A DNA stretch of 64,000 nucleotides, taken from NCBI GenBank assembly GCA_020055645.1, contig CM034548.1, positions 37,750,296-37,814,295 of the forward strand, read 5' to 3'. The position numbers and the translations under genes are program-made. Source of the stretch: Tomocerus qinae (Eukaryota; Arthropoda; Collembola; Entomobryomorpha; Tomoceridae). The notes under the pieces are model-generated. The model was not told the origin of the DNA and did not search any database. It was given only the letters and a program-made list of their open reading frames with translations. Positions 49,233-61,039 of this stretch are shown piece after piece; within the stretch, counting starts at the first letter, position 1; each line of letters opens with the position of its first letter.

Positions 49233-49295
49233 TGACATTATGTGCAACGGAAACGATCCAGACAGTTTTATTACCCCGCTGTTATTGCACTGCTC
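49233..49295 (-). pseudogene. CUB-like N-terminal exon fragment
   Basis: After a strong acceptor (TTTATCTTTACAG) the minus strand reads EQCNNSGVIKLSGSFP, which fits the opening of a CUB domain (Cys, then Gly-x-Ile, then Gly-x-Phe-Pro). A possible donor CAC/GTATCA follows at 49,233; otherwise a stop comes 9 codons later. Position and strand suit an upstream exon of the CUB-like remains at 46.2-46.9 kb. Between them, a Cys-rich open segment near 47,120-47,240 (minus) may also belong. Evidence is weak. Confidence 0.3.
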
Positions 49296-52200
49296 CTGTA
49301 AAGATAAATATTGAAATAACAAATAAGAAGTTATGCTAGCGATATGGATGTTAGCTTTGTCGAATGCCGGAGAAATTGCTAGCTCAGCCAAAAAAGGCAC
49401 TTGGAGTGTTTAGCTAATCAAAAGTGATACGATACAACGACCTTATTACGCGATTTGGAACTCGGTTCCTATCTATTAGTCATTCTATCTATCTGTACAT
49501 TTCATACTTACTACCCTATATGTAAAAGCAATAATTTTTAATAAAAGCATACCTCAATCACTGATAATGACGCATGAGGCTAACTCAATTTCTTAGGACC
49601 CAATATAGGACTCTCTGAGTGCTTAGTCAGCTCAAGATCACTTACACGTAATACAGTATTTATGTAATAACCCTCTCTCTGTATTACACGTCATACTTGT
49701 GGTTCTTAAGCTTGTATATTTGCATACCTACATTTTACATGATTCTATTCTATCTGTAATATCTGTAGAGTTGAAAGACTCGGGGCTTCCAATGAACATG
49801 AACACACAGAATCTCAAGTTGAGTTAGGTATTATCATATTTATTCAAAACTGACTTCATCCATTCTCGGATTCGCCATTAATTGGATTGGCAACAAAGGG
49901 CCTGGCAATAACGTATTCCTTTTTAATGAGTTTTAGATTTCTAACGCATCACATTCACATACGTAAGATACTTGATTGACAGGTCCTTTGCTATAAATCT
50001 AATTAAGGGCCAATCCGAGAACATCTGGCGCATTCCCTGATGCCTGCCTTACCTAAATCTTCTTTAAGACTCTCTTTAAGGCCAAAATTTGCGGGCATCT
50101 ATTGCAATTTGTCGATATAGATTATAGATATCACAGAAATAGATATGAGTATTAATATATAAGACTAGAAGCGGTAAACGAGCCTGTTAGTTGGATAATT
50201 GCGGATCAGAGACACAGACCAGAAAGGGGGAAGTTGGGGACATAATAATGAAACAAATCATACAGTAGAACCCTATAACTTGCACTCCACTTATCATGTT
50301 GATTGGTGTGTTTATATTTCCTGGCGCATAGAACGGTCACTTTCTGGTCTGTGGCGCTACAGTCACTTGTTTTGCTTGTATTGTATGTTGGACAAGGCCA
50401 GAAGCAGAAGGCAGAGGCTTTGATAGATATTTAAACTATCAAGTGTAGGTTCATTTAGCAATCTATGTTAATTAACCGATGTTAAAGAATGAGATACTTA
50501 CTTCGTTCATTGGCAAGACTTGCATACGAAAAGGAATGTAATAAGCAGTAGTAATGTTCAAGTAGTCCAAAGAGGGTTACAATGTTTTCGATAGCTCTTA
50601 CGTACCTTACGTACATCAGGATCTGTAGCAGCAAAAGGAAGTGGGTGCAAATACTTACTGTTATACAACTCAGTGGTCGGTCCTATCAATGTAAATGGCA
50701 TTTGCGCTATAAAGATGGTTGTACTTGTGTTGTATGTATCAGACTCAAGGAACACAAAATGACCTTTTATTGCTTTTTCCTTCTTTTGCTTTTTTACAAA
50801 AATGGTAAGTCCAAAATTGTAAAAAAGGTTACCCTTTTGCTTTTTTAAGTTTCTAAAAGTTGCAATAAAAAATAAATAAAATGTCTTATTTTGTAGTCCC
50901 ATATTTCTAGAATAGTGTACTATTGATTTAAAAAAAACTATTTCACACTCTAAATGTTTTATACTTGATTGATTTGTGCCATAGTTTTAGAATGACTACA
51001 TCTTTATGCATATAGGTGAAAAAGCAAAACGTAAAAAAAAAGTTAAAAAGGTACCTTTTTACTTTTTAAGTAAAAAAGGCATTGCTGTTTTGTTCCTTCA
51101 TCAGATTACTAAGATATTTCTGAGATTTTGATGTTTGGAGTTTAGGTAACAGATATGCCATACGAAGTCCACATCTCATCTTCCACGACAAAAAGAGAAC
51201 TTTGATACATAATAAAAGCCTAAACTCTACTCTGCCAGAGTTAACATTTTCCATAGTTAAACCAAATTTTATAGAAGACCAAGGCAGTAAATTGTGAAAA
51301 CATCGCTTTTTCTTTTCCACTGATTCTTTCTCCAATTCACAAGAACTTCCCCTAATCCATTCGATTATAACCGAAATTAGCCAATTGGGTTAAAAAAGAT
51401 TTTCCCTTATTGGATTTCGCCAGAATTGACCAAAATTGTTTTAGCCTGCTAAAATGGAACACTGGCCAGCAGGCATTCCTTCATAGCGTTTCTAGTAACT
51501 TGACAATTTTTAATATGAATTGCTACCCTTTTTCGTGTGTACAACGTACAAGGCAGTGTAGAAGTCATCACTACAATGGAACCTGATGAAAATTATCATT
51601 GGCAGATGCAGATCTGTACTTCAGCTCTAAAGATGCAATATCCCCTCATCGCGTAATTCACCAAATATGCAACACCAAACCGATACTTTCATGGATTATT
51701 TATAAGGGGTCATAATACACGCCCAGTTTAATCTCATGTGGAAGTATTCCAGAATCCTTTACCCCAATCTCAATAGGTAACGGCACAGGCATTTTGGTTG
51801 GATCTCGCCCCCCTCATCAGGCATGAATACCCTTGCCTCATGTAAGTATATGAATGAGTTTACTAACTGAAGCAGTGTATTATCTAGGACCTGGATACTA
51901 TGCTTAATAATGGAACACATTATAATAGTACTCACTACATTAACAGGGCTGAATTTTGTCCCTATACCACAAATGTTGTAATTGGAAGTACCTACTGAAG
52001 AATGGAAGTAATAAATTTGGGACTCCAGTTCAAAATCATGCTAGTTTTGGTTGTCCAGAGGAATGAAACACGAGAAAAGAAGTTGAATTTCAAGTAGCAA
52101 TCAATTGTCTCACAGTAGACCAAATTCTGACTATACCTACTGACTATCTGTAGTGTACCCTATAATAAACACATTAAGTCCCAATTATTTCAGTTATATT

Positions 52201-52434
52201 GGGTATTCGTGCAATTCGACGAACGTTCTTCCTAGTACCCTTGTTACGTGGCAGAGGAGCAAATGGAGCATTCAACAGGTGGAACACTATATAACTAATA
52301 AGTGCTTATAATTTAGTGTAATAGGTACTATACGCTGTAGTCAAAATGTGAAGGATATTTAAATGGGAATATTGGTAATAACAGTTGGTTTGAAATATTA
52401 CTTACCCCCCTTCGTTTTTATTCCTTTTTTTCAG
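49296..52434. other. Upstream region of the P450 gene
   Basis: No coding gene seen. Possible untranslated first exons of the P450 include about 51,781-51,840, ending at CAT/GTAAGTAT, and about 52,197-52,279, ending at AACAG/GTGGAA. Neither can be chosen from sequence alone. Around 51,030-51,080 there is an A/T-rich near-palindrome centred on GGTACC (AAAAAGGTACCTTTTT). The rest is AT-rich. Confidence 0.35.
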
Positions 52435-55314
52435 GTACAGGAATCTTCGAAAACATAACAAGTGACATGAAGGTCGATGTAGACAGCTTCTATGCTGACG
52501 AGGAAATATTCACTGCAGCTAGGATTTCCCTGTCGCTTTTCGCAATCATGGCTCTTCTGGTTTACAAGTAAGTTGCAGCTTGTTTGCGCTAAGCTTGTCT
52601 CTATCTTCTTTGTACGTAGAGCACCAATACACACTGTTGTATGACAAAACCTTTCTCTTTACATAAGTCAAGCATGTAAATTAGTAATCTGAAGTGAGCG
52701 ATGTATGATTAACATTCTTATGAGTTTATTTGTTTATGTCGCATTCTACTTTCATCTGTATTATTTGAATAGTCCCTTAAAGGAAAGACAGATTGAAAAA
52801 CGATTATTCGCTATATATTGATGTACCTACATTGCCTGATATCGTTTAGTATATTCATATTCCATGATGAACTTTGCATGAATTTCTTTCTTTTTGGAGT
52901 TTGTATTTGTAAGTCATCAATTGCGACAACTCTTTTCATACGACAGGATATGCATAAGGAAAGTTATTAGTAGGTATGGACTTACAGATTCGTACAGACG
53001 GAATTGATACACTAACCATAGTTAGACTATAGAATAGCAGCTATCAGAAAAATCAACCTACGATTCCAAAACTAGTTGAAACCTGAATGTTTAATAGAAA
53101 ATTTAGCCAGTCCACAATGTTTTATTATTGCTTAAATGGTATATATACATAGAGTATGCTCGGTTTTGCGTAAGATAAGTATTTAATTGGCAAGTTCAAT
53201 TGGCAATCATGAGACTCGTAGTATTTTTGATGCTTAACTTTCATCCTTTGTCTCAAAACTCGTTAGATTGCCAATGCCAAAGCTGAGTTACATTCATAAT
53301 AATTTGTCACTGAGATTTCTCAGATGTTAATCTCCCAAAAGCTGAGCAATGGATTCACTTTTAAACGATAGTAAATTCTCCACTTATTGAATACGCTAGA
53401 ATTTTGAAATACATACTGCGAACGCTGTACACTTTGAAAGATGTTTCCTATTATTTTCAACAGATGAGCTTAGATAATTATTCGCAACGAATAAACTCAG
53501 ATTTGTCGTAAATCATCTAATAAAGCTAAGACCATGGTTAAGTAATTGACCACGTATTCCTACTAAAAGTATGTATAGGCACTAAGTACTAATGTAAAAA
53601 TAGTTGACTCTTTGCACTTCTGTATCAAACTTGATAACAAATTAGTTACATATTGATTCATATTGGATTTTTCATATTCATAATTTACAATTTTAAGGTA
53701 TCTCACCAGAAACCACAACTATTGGTCCAGTAGAGGGGTACCGGGTCCACGACCTTTGCCATTTTTTGGTACATACTTGCACCAGTTTTTCGTTCCCTTT
53801 CAGGAGAGCGAATTGAGAAGATACCAGAAGTACGGAAAGATTTACGGGTAAGGTTTACCAGTAGAATTATTATCTAGAAACCCACCTACTACTTAAAACT
53901 ACGATCATTGATAAAATTATTTGATAGTTGAAGTAAATGAAGTTGAATATTTAGCATATTTTGTAACTATTGTTTCGTTTGATACTTCATAAGAGATATA
54001 CATATATTAATTTTCAGGATTTACGACGGAACAGAGCCGGGGTTAATTGTCGGTGAACCGAAATTGATAAAACAGATAATGTGTGGTTCTACGGCACTGG
54101 AAGTTTTCACAAACCGCCGAGCCGTGAAAACGACCCATCCGGTAATGAGTAAGTTTCTATCTAGTCTGGAAGACAACGAATGGAAGCGGGTGCGCTCTAT
54201 CACGACACCAAATTTCAGTTCGGGGAAATTGAAGACTATCTTTCCCATAATGCAAAATGCGTCTGATAAAATGTTGGATACTTTGGGGAGCCTGGCTGAC
54301 AGGAAGGAAGAGGTAGACGCAAAACTGCTCTACGGGAACTACACGATGGATGTAATAGCCTACAGTGCCTTTGCAACAAGACCGGATGATGTTTTCGTCC
54401 GTCAGGCCAGTCTTCTTTTCACATTTCCCTTCTGGAGAAAGTTCCTGGACTACGTAGTACCTATGTGGTTGCTAGAATTGGTGAGATTTACTGTCCTTCC
54501 TCCAGATCCAATGGACTTCTTCCGCAAAGTAACCATTTCTGCCATAAGACGACGCAGGGCTGAGAATGTTGAGTATGCCGACTTCCTACAGCTACTGATG
54601 AATGCTGAAGATGACAGCATCACTGGCACAGATCAAGACAAAAAGCCCAGATCCAAGGTTTTGTCCGAAGATGAAATTCTTTCCCAGTCTGTCTTATTCT
54701 TCTCCGTTGGATTTGAAACATCTTCTCAGTTACTGGCCTACTGCTCCTATTGCTTTGCCTTGAATCAAGAAGCTCAGGAGAAAGCATACCAAGAAATCGT
54801 CGAGGCAGTAAAGAAAAATGGAAATCGAGTTGATCATGATTTGCTACAGACATTGGATTATTTGACTGCAGCCATTGACGAAAGTTTAAGAATTTACAAT
54901 CCCGTACTGAGGATGGAGAGACGGGCCAGTGCGGATTTCGTACTGGAGGATACTGGAATCACCGTGCCCAAGGGAATGGTAGTTGGAATCCCTGTTTGGG
55001 CCATGCACCATACCGACGAGTATTTCAAAAACCCAGATGAATTCAACCCCGATCGCTTCATGCCTAAAAATCGACCCAATATCGTTCAATCTACTTACCT
55101 GCCCTTTGGAGAAGGGCCTCGCAATTGCATCGGCATGCGATTTGCTCTTTTGGAGAGCAAATTGGCCCTCGTTGAAATTCTTCTAAAATTTCGCTTTGTT
55201 GTATCACCTGGAACAAAAATCCCATTGGAATTCTTCCCAACAGGCCGGCCATTGTTAGGCCCAAAAGCCATTATGATTGGTGTTGAACGCAGAATCCCAA
55301 CTGAGAACGAATGA
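52435..55314 (+). CDS. Cytochrome P450, CYP3-clan-like, 515 residues
   Basis: Microsomal heme mono-oxygenase for lipophilic substrates. Exons: 52,435-52,567 (coding from ATG 52,467, after an acceptor CTTTTTTTCAG, with an in-frame stop before the ATG), 53,698-53,847 and 54,018-55,314; junctions AA/GTAAGT, TTAAG/G, GG/GTAAGG, TTTCAG/G fit in phase. Total 515 residues, normal for the family. N-terminal anchor at residues 19-33, then Pro-rich hinge PGPRPLPFFG (49-58). C-helix W139-x3-R143; I-helix SVGFETSS with E317-T318, where the usual Ala of A-G-x-E-T is Val; K-helix E372-S-L-R375; FNPDRF; heme loop FGEGPRNCIG with thiolate ligand Cys454. YGKIYG and the overall pattern suggest the CYP3 clan (CYP6/CYP9/CYP3A side), but the exact family needs comparison. 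All key residues are present, so it is probably functional. An upstream untranslated exon is implied by the acceptor. Confidence 0.92.
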
Positions 55315-56263
55315 GTAGCAATGCATTAATAATACTATGTCTATGTCTACAACTTCGATTACACACTTATTTGCCAGCTTTTATATCAATATTTCTACCT
55401 GTCTCATTTAGACGTTTAAAACATTTTTGCTTTTATCTGTTGCTTAAACTACATAGTTAGATATATAGTTAGATTATATAGGTAACTAGGTACTCGTAAT
55501 TACAATTTATTTGATTAGTGAAAATTAAGTGAAAATAGAACACTAAGTATATAAATTTGAAATGACGTCAGTCAGTTAAAACAAAAGTCGGTTAAATACT
55601 ATATTGTGCTGGTTTATTTGAAAATACCTAAGCACTTTGTAAATATATTAGGGGCTACCCCATCTTCAGACTAAGGTTTAAAATCTTATCCGTTAGAATT
55701 CTAACTACTTAATTAAGTATTCCAAAAAAAATCCTAATGATTGTTTTACTAAATCTGTGGACTAGGTTATTTGTATCTCAGTGTTTTATTTAGTGTAAGA
55801 AATATCTTTTTTGTTCGCTTTTATCACCCCTGTTAAAATAAGTATTACATTCTTGTTACACTTATCTCAAACAATCTACAATTAGAAGGGAAATATAACT
55901 TTCTAATTTGCTTACTTGTAATTTGCAGATTATACGTAAAAATAGTAATGCAGTGTGCATTCTGGGTATTCTATTCTCTTCTTGTGACTTGTACTGTTTG
56001 AAAAAAATTAGTTGAAATTATAGCATCATTCGTCTTTAATTACGATATAGTTATGTAGCCATATTAGTACTTAGACTTACATGCATCTTAATTGATTATT
56101 ATCCTTATCTATAATTATCATTTGGCCATGATGACATAGCATACAATAAAGGATGTTGCATTTAATATGGGTGTGGAATTTAAATACATCACGCAGGGAA
56201 ATAATCGTCTCAACACTCAAAGTATAGGTCATATGGTGCTGTTAAGGTTTATTAAATAGCATA
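55315..56263. other. P450 3' region
   Basis: AT-rich, no gene. The nearest clear AATAAA downstream of the P450 stop in plus orientation is near 56,147, giving a possible long 3' untranslated region. On the opposite strand, poly(A) signals at about 56,248-56,273 serve the minus-strand candidate next to it. Confidence 0.4.
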
Positions 56264-56506
56264 TTATTTTATTAGTTCCTGTAAGGCACTCCACGGTAGC
56301 CGAGAAGTCGATGACCACGGTTCCAGTTGAGAAAAGGATTGTAGCAACTTTGAATTTAATGCCTGCCTGGCATGAATTCTACTATCTCCGTCGTTATTAC
56401 TGTTTACTAAAACTAAAATTCTTGAGCTTTCATTAAGAATCATCAAAGCTGGAATAATCCATAGCTTCAACTTAATTTGCATCCGGGGTTTTAGTAACTT
56501 GTTCAT
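56264..56506 (-). CDS. Candidate 80-residue small protein
   Basis: Open from ATG at 56,506 to TAA at 56,264. The N-terminus (MNKLLKPRMQIKLKLWIIPA) is basic then hydrophobic, a possible secretion signal or anchor, and the rest is hydrophilic with RIHARQALNSKLLQ. AATAAA motifs sit at the stop (56,273-56,268) and just after it (56,253-56,248), as expected at a 3' gene end on this strand. There is no known family, and the start is chosen only as the first ATG. It could also be the last exon of a longer gene, or chance. Confidence 0.3.
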   Translation of the reverse strand: MNKLLKPRMQIKLKLWIIPALMILNESSRILVLVNSNNDGDSRIHARQALNSKLLQSFSQLEPWSSTSRLPWSALQELIK

Positions 56507-57080
56507 TCATACAGTTAAAAAAATAAGTTGCAATTCAATTAATACACTACAATTTTTTGGGGTTGCTATTTATTCATCATTAATCATTAAAATTCACTAC
56601 AAGTGACAAACACAAGCCAGTCGGCTTTTACATTCTAGAGCTACAACATTGATTTCCTTTTCATCTGAATCTTAAATCTTGCGGAAATATTCATTAGCTA
56701 CTGCCATTTCAAACATGTACATTCTACTATTCACTATCTACTTTATATCTATGACATATTTAGCATTTAGCTATATAAGTGAAGACACATAACTACTTAC
56801 TACACCAATTATATTTACTACCTTAAAGGTTCACGACATATTTATCAGAAGTAGATGAAACAAGAGAAATCATTAACTGTAATACTACATTTTTAATACA
56901 TGAGAACAAGTATTCTAGTTTCGAATTTTGTTTTTAGCAACCCACGAATATTTTAAAGATTATAATCAAACATCTAATCATCAAACATCAAATCTAATTC
57001 TAAATCCAAGTAGTGTAGTGTAGTGCAGTAGTGTACCTACAGCAGTTATAAGCCATAGAATTCAACTGCTTTTTGAGTGT

Positions 57081-57965
57081 TCAAATTATATTCCTGTGAA
57101 CTCTCTGATGCTGCTTCAGATTTCCCTTTAGAGTGAAGCGTTTCAGACAATGGGTACAGTAGAAGGGTTTTTCACCATTATGATATTGACCATGACGCTG
57201 TAAGTCCGAATTTTGGTGAAAGCCTTTTCTACAGATAGCGCAAATAAGAGCTGGTTCCTCTCCAAGATGTTTCATCACATTATGACGTTTCAAATGATTA
57301 CTCTGACGGAATGCCACCCCACAGACTTCACAAACAAAGGGCTTCTCGTTTGAGTGGATCAACTGGTGCCGTTTCAAGTTACCACGGTTACTAAGGACTC
57401 TGCCACACGTTTCACATTGATGACCCACTGGGACATTGTCTGTAAGTAATAAATGATTAGTTACTACTCCCTTTAAAATAGATTAAGTGTTGGTTTAAAC
57501 TTCAACAAATAGAATCTATATCAGTACCTTGGATATTCTCATCCACCTCTTCATCTTCTCCGTCACTAATCATGACCTCATCTTGGCCATCGACATCTTC
57601 AAAATCTGGCATTGTCAGAGGACGCTACAGAGAATTCATTAAAATTATGAGGTCAATGAGAGAACATTCAAAGTTAATAGAGACAGAATATAGTTTACAC
57701 AAATTGAAATATAAATTCATTTAACATTAACAACCTTCGGTTGTCCAACAATTCTAGAAAGAACAAATGATGCCCACTTGGTCACAGTATTGACAATAGG
57801 CGTTGCGATAAAGATTAGTATTTCCCATATTATTTTCTATAAAAAGTTAAAAAACGTTTTATGAATAGATCTAGAACAAATAATAGTAATTATTATTATT
57901 AAGTATTAGGTAAAGATTACCTTCACACAGTCAAAATGTCCAATGACTTTCAAAACAGTGTCCAT
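57081..57965 (-). CDS. C2H2 zinc-finger protein with hydrophobic N-terminus, 200 residues
   Basis: Four coding exons on the minus strand: 57,965-57,921, 57,836-57,735, 57,624-57,528 and 57,439-57,081, with donors AAG/GTAATC, AAG/GTTGTT, AAG/GTACTG and acceptors TTATAG, CTGTAG, TTACAG. Phases agree. The ATG at 57,965 follows an in-frame stop in the same exon, fixing the start. Residues 1-49 include IIWEILIFIATPIV and WASFVLSRIVG, a hydrophobic stretch unusual for such proteins. Residues 50-85 are strongly acidic (DGEDEEVDE). Four C2H2 fingers follow to the end, with TGEKP-like linkers (NEKPF, GEKPF) and H-x3-H, except the second with H-x4-H. Probable role: sequence-specific DNA or RNA binding in the nucleus. 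The hydrophobic exon may be skipped in some transcripts; then the ATG in the acidic exon (MPDFEDVDG) gives a shorter ordinary zinc-finger protein. Confidence 0.82.
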
Positions 57966-59209
57966 AGTAGAAGGAGCAAAGGGCCAAGAGCCAAGAGATG
58001 AACCAGATTAAATAAGATCTGCAATATAATTTATAGTAATTATTTGGAGAACATATAGTAGTCGTGCTCCGTAGTAGGTTGAGATTTCTGATAATATGGC
58101 TACTGTTTAGTGTCTACGCTACGTCTCTTCACAATTGCAAATGAATGCAACGCTACAGCACCGAACCGAGTACTGTGGTTTTATGTCTAGCGGTGGCGTC
58201 TCATCAATCCCTACACTCATATTAGCAGGCAGACTGACGAACTCTTCTATCATCAGAGTAATTTGCCAAATCATCCAAGCCATATAGTTGTTCACACTTT
58301 TCAAGTATTCAAAGTCCAGCTATGCGACACCTCATAAAACCTAGGCACCCGACAGTCACTAAACATGCATCTGACTGATACTACTGTATCACAGCACCAT
58401 CAGGTAAGATTATTTATTTATTTTTAACTTCAGATTGACAATTTCACAGAATTTTTACTGACTGGAATTTGTGAAAGTTTAGCATCTAAAACGTGTGTGC
58501 ATGATGTGCTAGAAGAATATTTCCGAAATCCCTGCTGTTCAAACTATAAGTTATTTATATTATGTGAGCTGTCCTTTTTAATCCAATACAGTGATCTATA
58601 TAGTAAGAGTGGAGAAAAGTAGTAACGCTATACGGCTCACATATAATTATCTGCCACTACGATGTAAGATATTGTCATTAATAAGTGACCAGTGTCCTAT
58701 AGGTCCTTGTGTATAATAATATATGATGATTTATGTTTAAAGTCAAATCAAATTCATCGTCTCTAGCACGCTTCTTAACATATCAATTCTTCAAATCACA
58801 ATAAGTTTCATTTTTCTCATACTCTGTACTAAACATTTTCGAAAGATGTATCTAACATGGGTCTAACTAACCTCTATTATCAATTATAGTGCGGATATTA
58901 ATTATTAGGTCTAATTCAACGATTTATATTATTTCTAATTTACTTTTATGTCTAATTTAAGACTTTCGGAACATTATTATCTTATGATTAGCCTGACATG
59001 CTTATAATGGTGTACATTGTTTGGACGGGCGTGCCAGTGTTCAATTGATTAAATATATACATATAATATACATTATTTCTATCTAATTAACATCAATATC
59101 CAGAGATCCATAAACAAAGCACTGTGTACACACTTGTATAGGTATAGAAGCATAAAACATGGGAACTCACCATTCTTGATTGACTCTGAGGTACCACAGT
59201 GCCACACAT
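57950..59209 (-). promoter_or_regulatory. 5' exon and overlapping upstream open frame
   Basis: An exon ending AATG/GTGAGT at 59,171 looks like the first exon of the zinc-finger gene; the next acceptor (TATATTGCAG) is at 58,018. Spliced, it carries an ATG at 59,209 whose frame runs 35 codons, very hydrophobic near its end (LALGPLLLLLWTLF), and stops at 57,950, 16 bases inside the main coding sequence. Such an overlapping upstream frame would lower translation from the main ATG. The exon join is inferred. A 61-codon frame at 58,119-58,304 lies in the intron and has no support. Confidence 0.4.
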
Positions 59210-59259
59210 CTTAAATTGTTTCATTTCTTGTTCTCCTGCTGCATCGCAGTAGACAATGG

Positions 59260-60148
59260 AGTTAAATCGTACTTAATGGTACTAAACACACGAGTATAAT
59301 TCCTGAAAGTCCTGTTATGTAACACTCACAAATAGATTAAAACAAAATTTACTTTGTTAATTTATTATTTATAATAATGCAAAGACTTAATGAATTGTTC
59401 TACTGCTTATGCGATTCTGTACTCGGGTGAGTTTTAAAGTGCATTGCATATTTCGCCCACACAATAGTACATTATATTATTTGGGTAACCTATGTCGGGC
59501 GTCGGGGTAAAATACATCTATGCAACATGCACTTTAAGACTCGGTCCGTCTCCAGAACCGTAAATACACCATACATTAAGTTTTTGCACTGTACAGGCCG
59601 TACTAACTACTGACCATGGCCGCATTTTACTTCAAAATGCAGTGCTAAAATCAAACCAACATTTTATTCGATTCCGCCACGAGAGCCAGGCAACCAACTC
59701 TTAAACAAGGGTTCATTTACTCATAAGACACACAGGTCGGCACTACATTTAGAACTAAGATTCGGCCAATAATGAGCATTATACTCGCCACAAACTGTTG
59801 TTTCTATTAACCGAGTCAAACCGTGAAAAGCTTTTGACGAAACAATTAATAATGTAGTTCTCAAGTCCGCAACCGAACCATTGCCATTACCATTGCTCCC
59901 GAAAGAAGAAGCAAACCCTTTCCCTTGTCCGACTAGATGAATGAAAATAACCTTTTGTGGTGAGGGTAATAAAGTAAAAGCAGCCTCAACATTTTAAAAC
60001 ATGCGAATATTGAGGAATAAGCGTCAGTATGAGTAAACGTTTTAGAATAGTACGGCTTCAGACCAAGTAACACTGTGAGAGAAAAACTTTTAGTGAGTAA
60101 ATACTTGACAAGACTTGACATCAACACTTAAGTCTGCTTTCATTTCTT
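59260..60148. other. Upstream region of the zinc-finger gene
   Basis: Between the putative first exon of the zinc-finger gene and the repeat cluster. It is a little richer in G+C and CpG around 59,400-59,900, consistent with promoter sequence. No open frame or RNA gene is supported. Confidence 0.35.
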
Positions 60149-60843
60149 GAAGTAAGACAGTGGTTGCAGATACGGAGGTGTAGGAGGAAAATGGAGAGGG
60201 GAAGGAGGACGGTGGAGGGGGAAGGAGGACGGTGGAGGGAGAGGGGTGATTAGGAAGTGTGGAGAAGTGAGATGTATAGGTAAAAATGGAGAATTTTTCT
60301 CTCCTCACTCACTCCTTTGCTTTTCACTCACTCCTCAATTAAGGTACAGCATATAATACACTAGTTTTATTATTATGTACGTCACAGAAATTTGTACAGA
60401 CCGGACATGAAAATGCTTAAGATATGATATATTATGTATTTTCAGAAACCAATGGTTTGATTTTTAACGAACCTAATTTAATTTAAATCGATCAAACTTA
60501 CATGAAAAAGCATTTGACAGTCACAAAGTGGTTTTAAATTAAGTCAGGTTCGTTAGAAATCCAAATTTTGGTATCTGAAATACATATTTTCTGCAGATAG
60601 GCATTTTGCATATGTCCGCGGTCTGAAAAAATTACATAACAATAAAACTAGTGTATTTTATTGTATCTGTATGCTGTACCTTAGTTGAGGAGTGAATGAA
60701 AAGTGGATTAGTGAGTGAGGAGAGAAAATTTCTCCATTTTTACTTCCATCTCACTCCTCCATCTCCTTCTTCTATCTCCACCGTCCTCCTCTCTCTCCAC
60801 CACAATCCTATATCTCCATCTCTGCAACCACTGTCTTGCTTTA
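60149..60843. mobile_element. Foldback (long inverted-repeat) element, about 695 bp
   Basis: The left arm (60,149 to about 60,490) and right arm (about 60,535 to 60,843) are imperfect inverted copies. Outer ends: AAGTAAGACAGTGGTTGCAG against CTGCAACCACTGTCTTGCTT. Middle: GGTACAGCATA and ACTAGTTTTATT against their complements at 60,640-60,680. Inner: ACGAACCTAATTTAATTT against AATTAAGTCAGGTTCGTT. The loop is only about 45 bp. There is no coding content; the open frames on either strand are repeats of purine/pyrimidine-biased sequence. It fits a non-autonomous MITE or foldback transposon. No clear direct target duplication was found. Confidence 0.75.
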
Positions 60844-61039
60844 ACCGTTTCGTGACACTTTATAGTGACTGCTGGATGGCACAATCAATGTTCACCACCT
60901 AATCTGTAGCAATATAACAACTATATTACACATTAACTACTTGGAAACAGCACTGAAACAGTATGTGTAACAATACCACATTTGAACATGTAAATAGTAA
61001 TAGTCAAAGATACTTAAATACTTGATGGAAACACTTAAG

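Noticed and set aside
50582-50902. Overlapping plus and minus open frames near 50.6-50.9 kb
   Set aside because: Both are rich in Lys/Phe from A/T runs and have no domain or splice context.
58119-58304. 61-codon minus-strand frame in the zinc-finger first intron
   Set aside because: No natural ATG or splice support and no family. Treated as intron.
60090-60308. Minus-strand 72-codon Pro/Ser-rich frame
   Set aside because: It lies in the arm of a foldback element in purine-biased repeat sequence.
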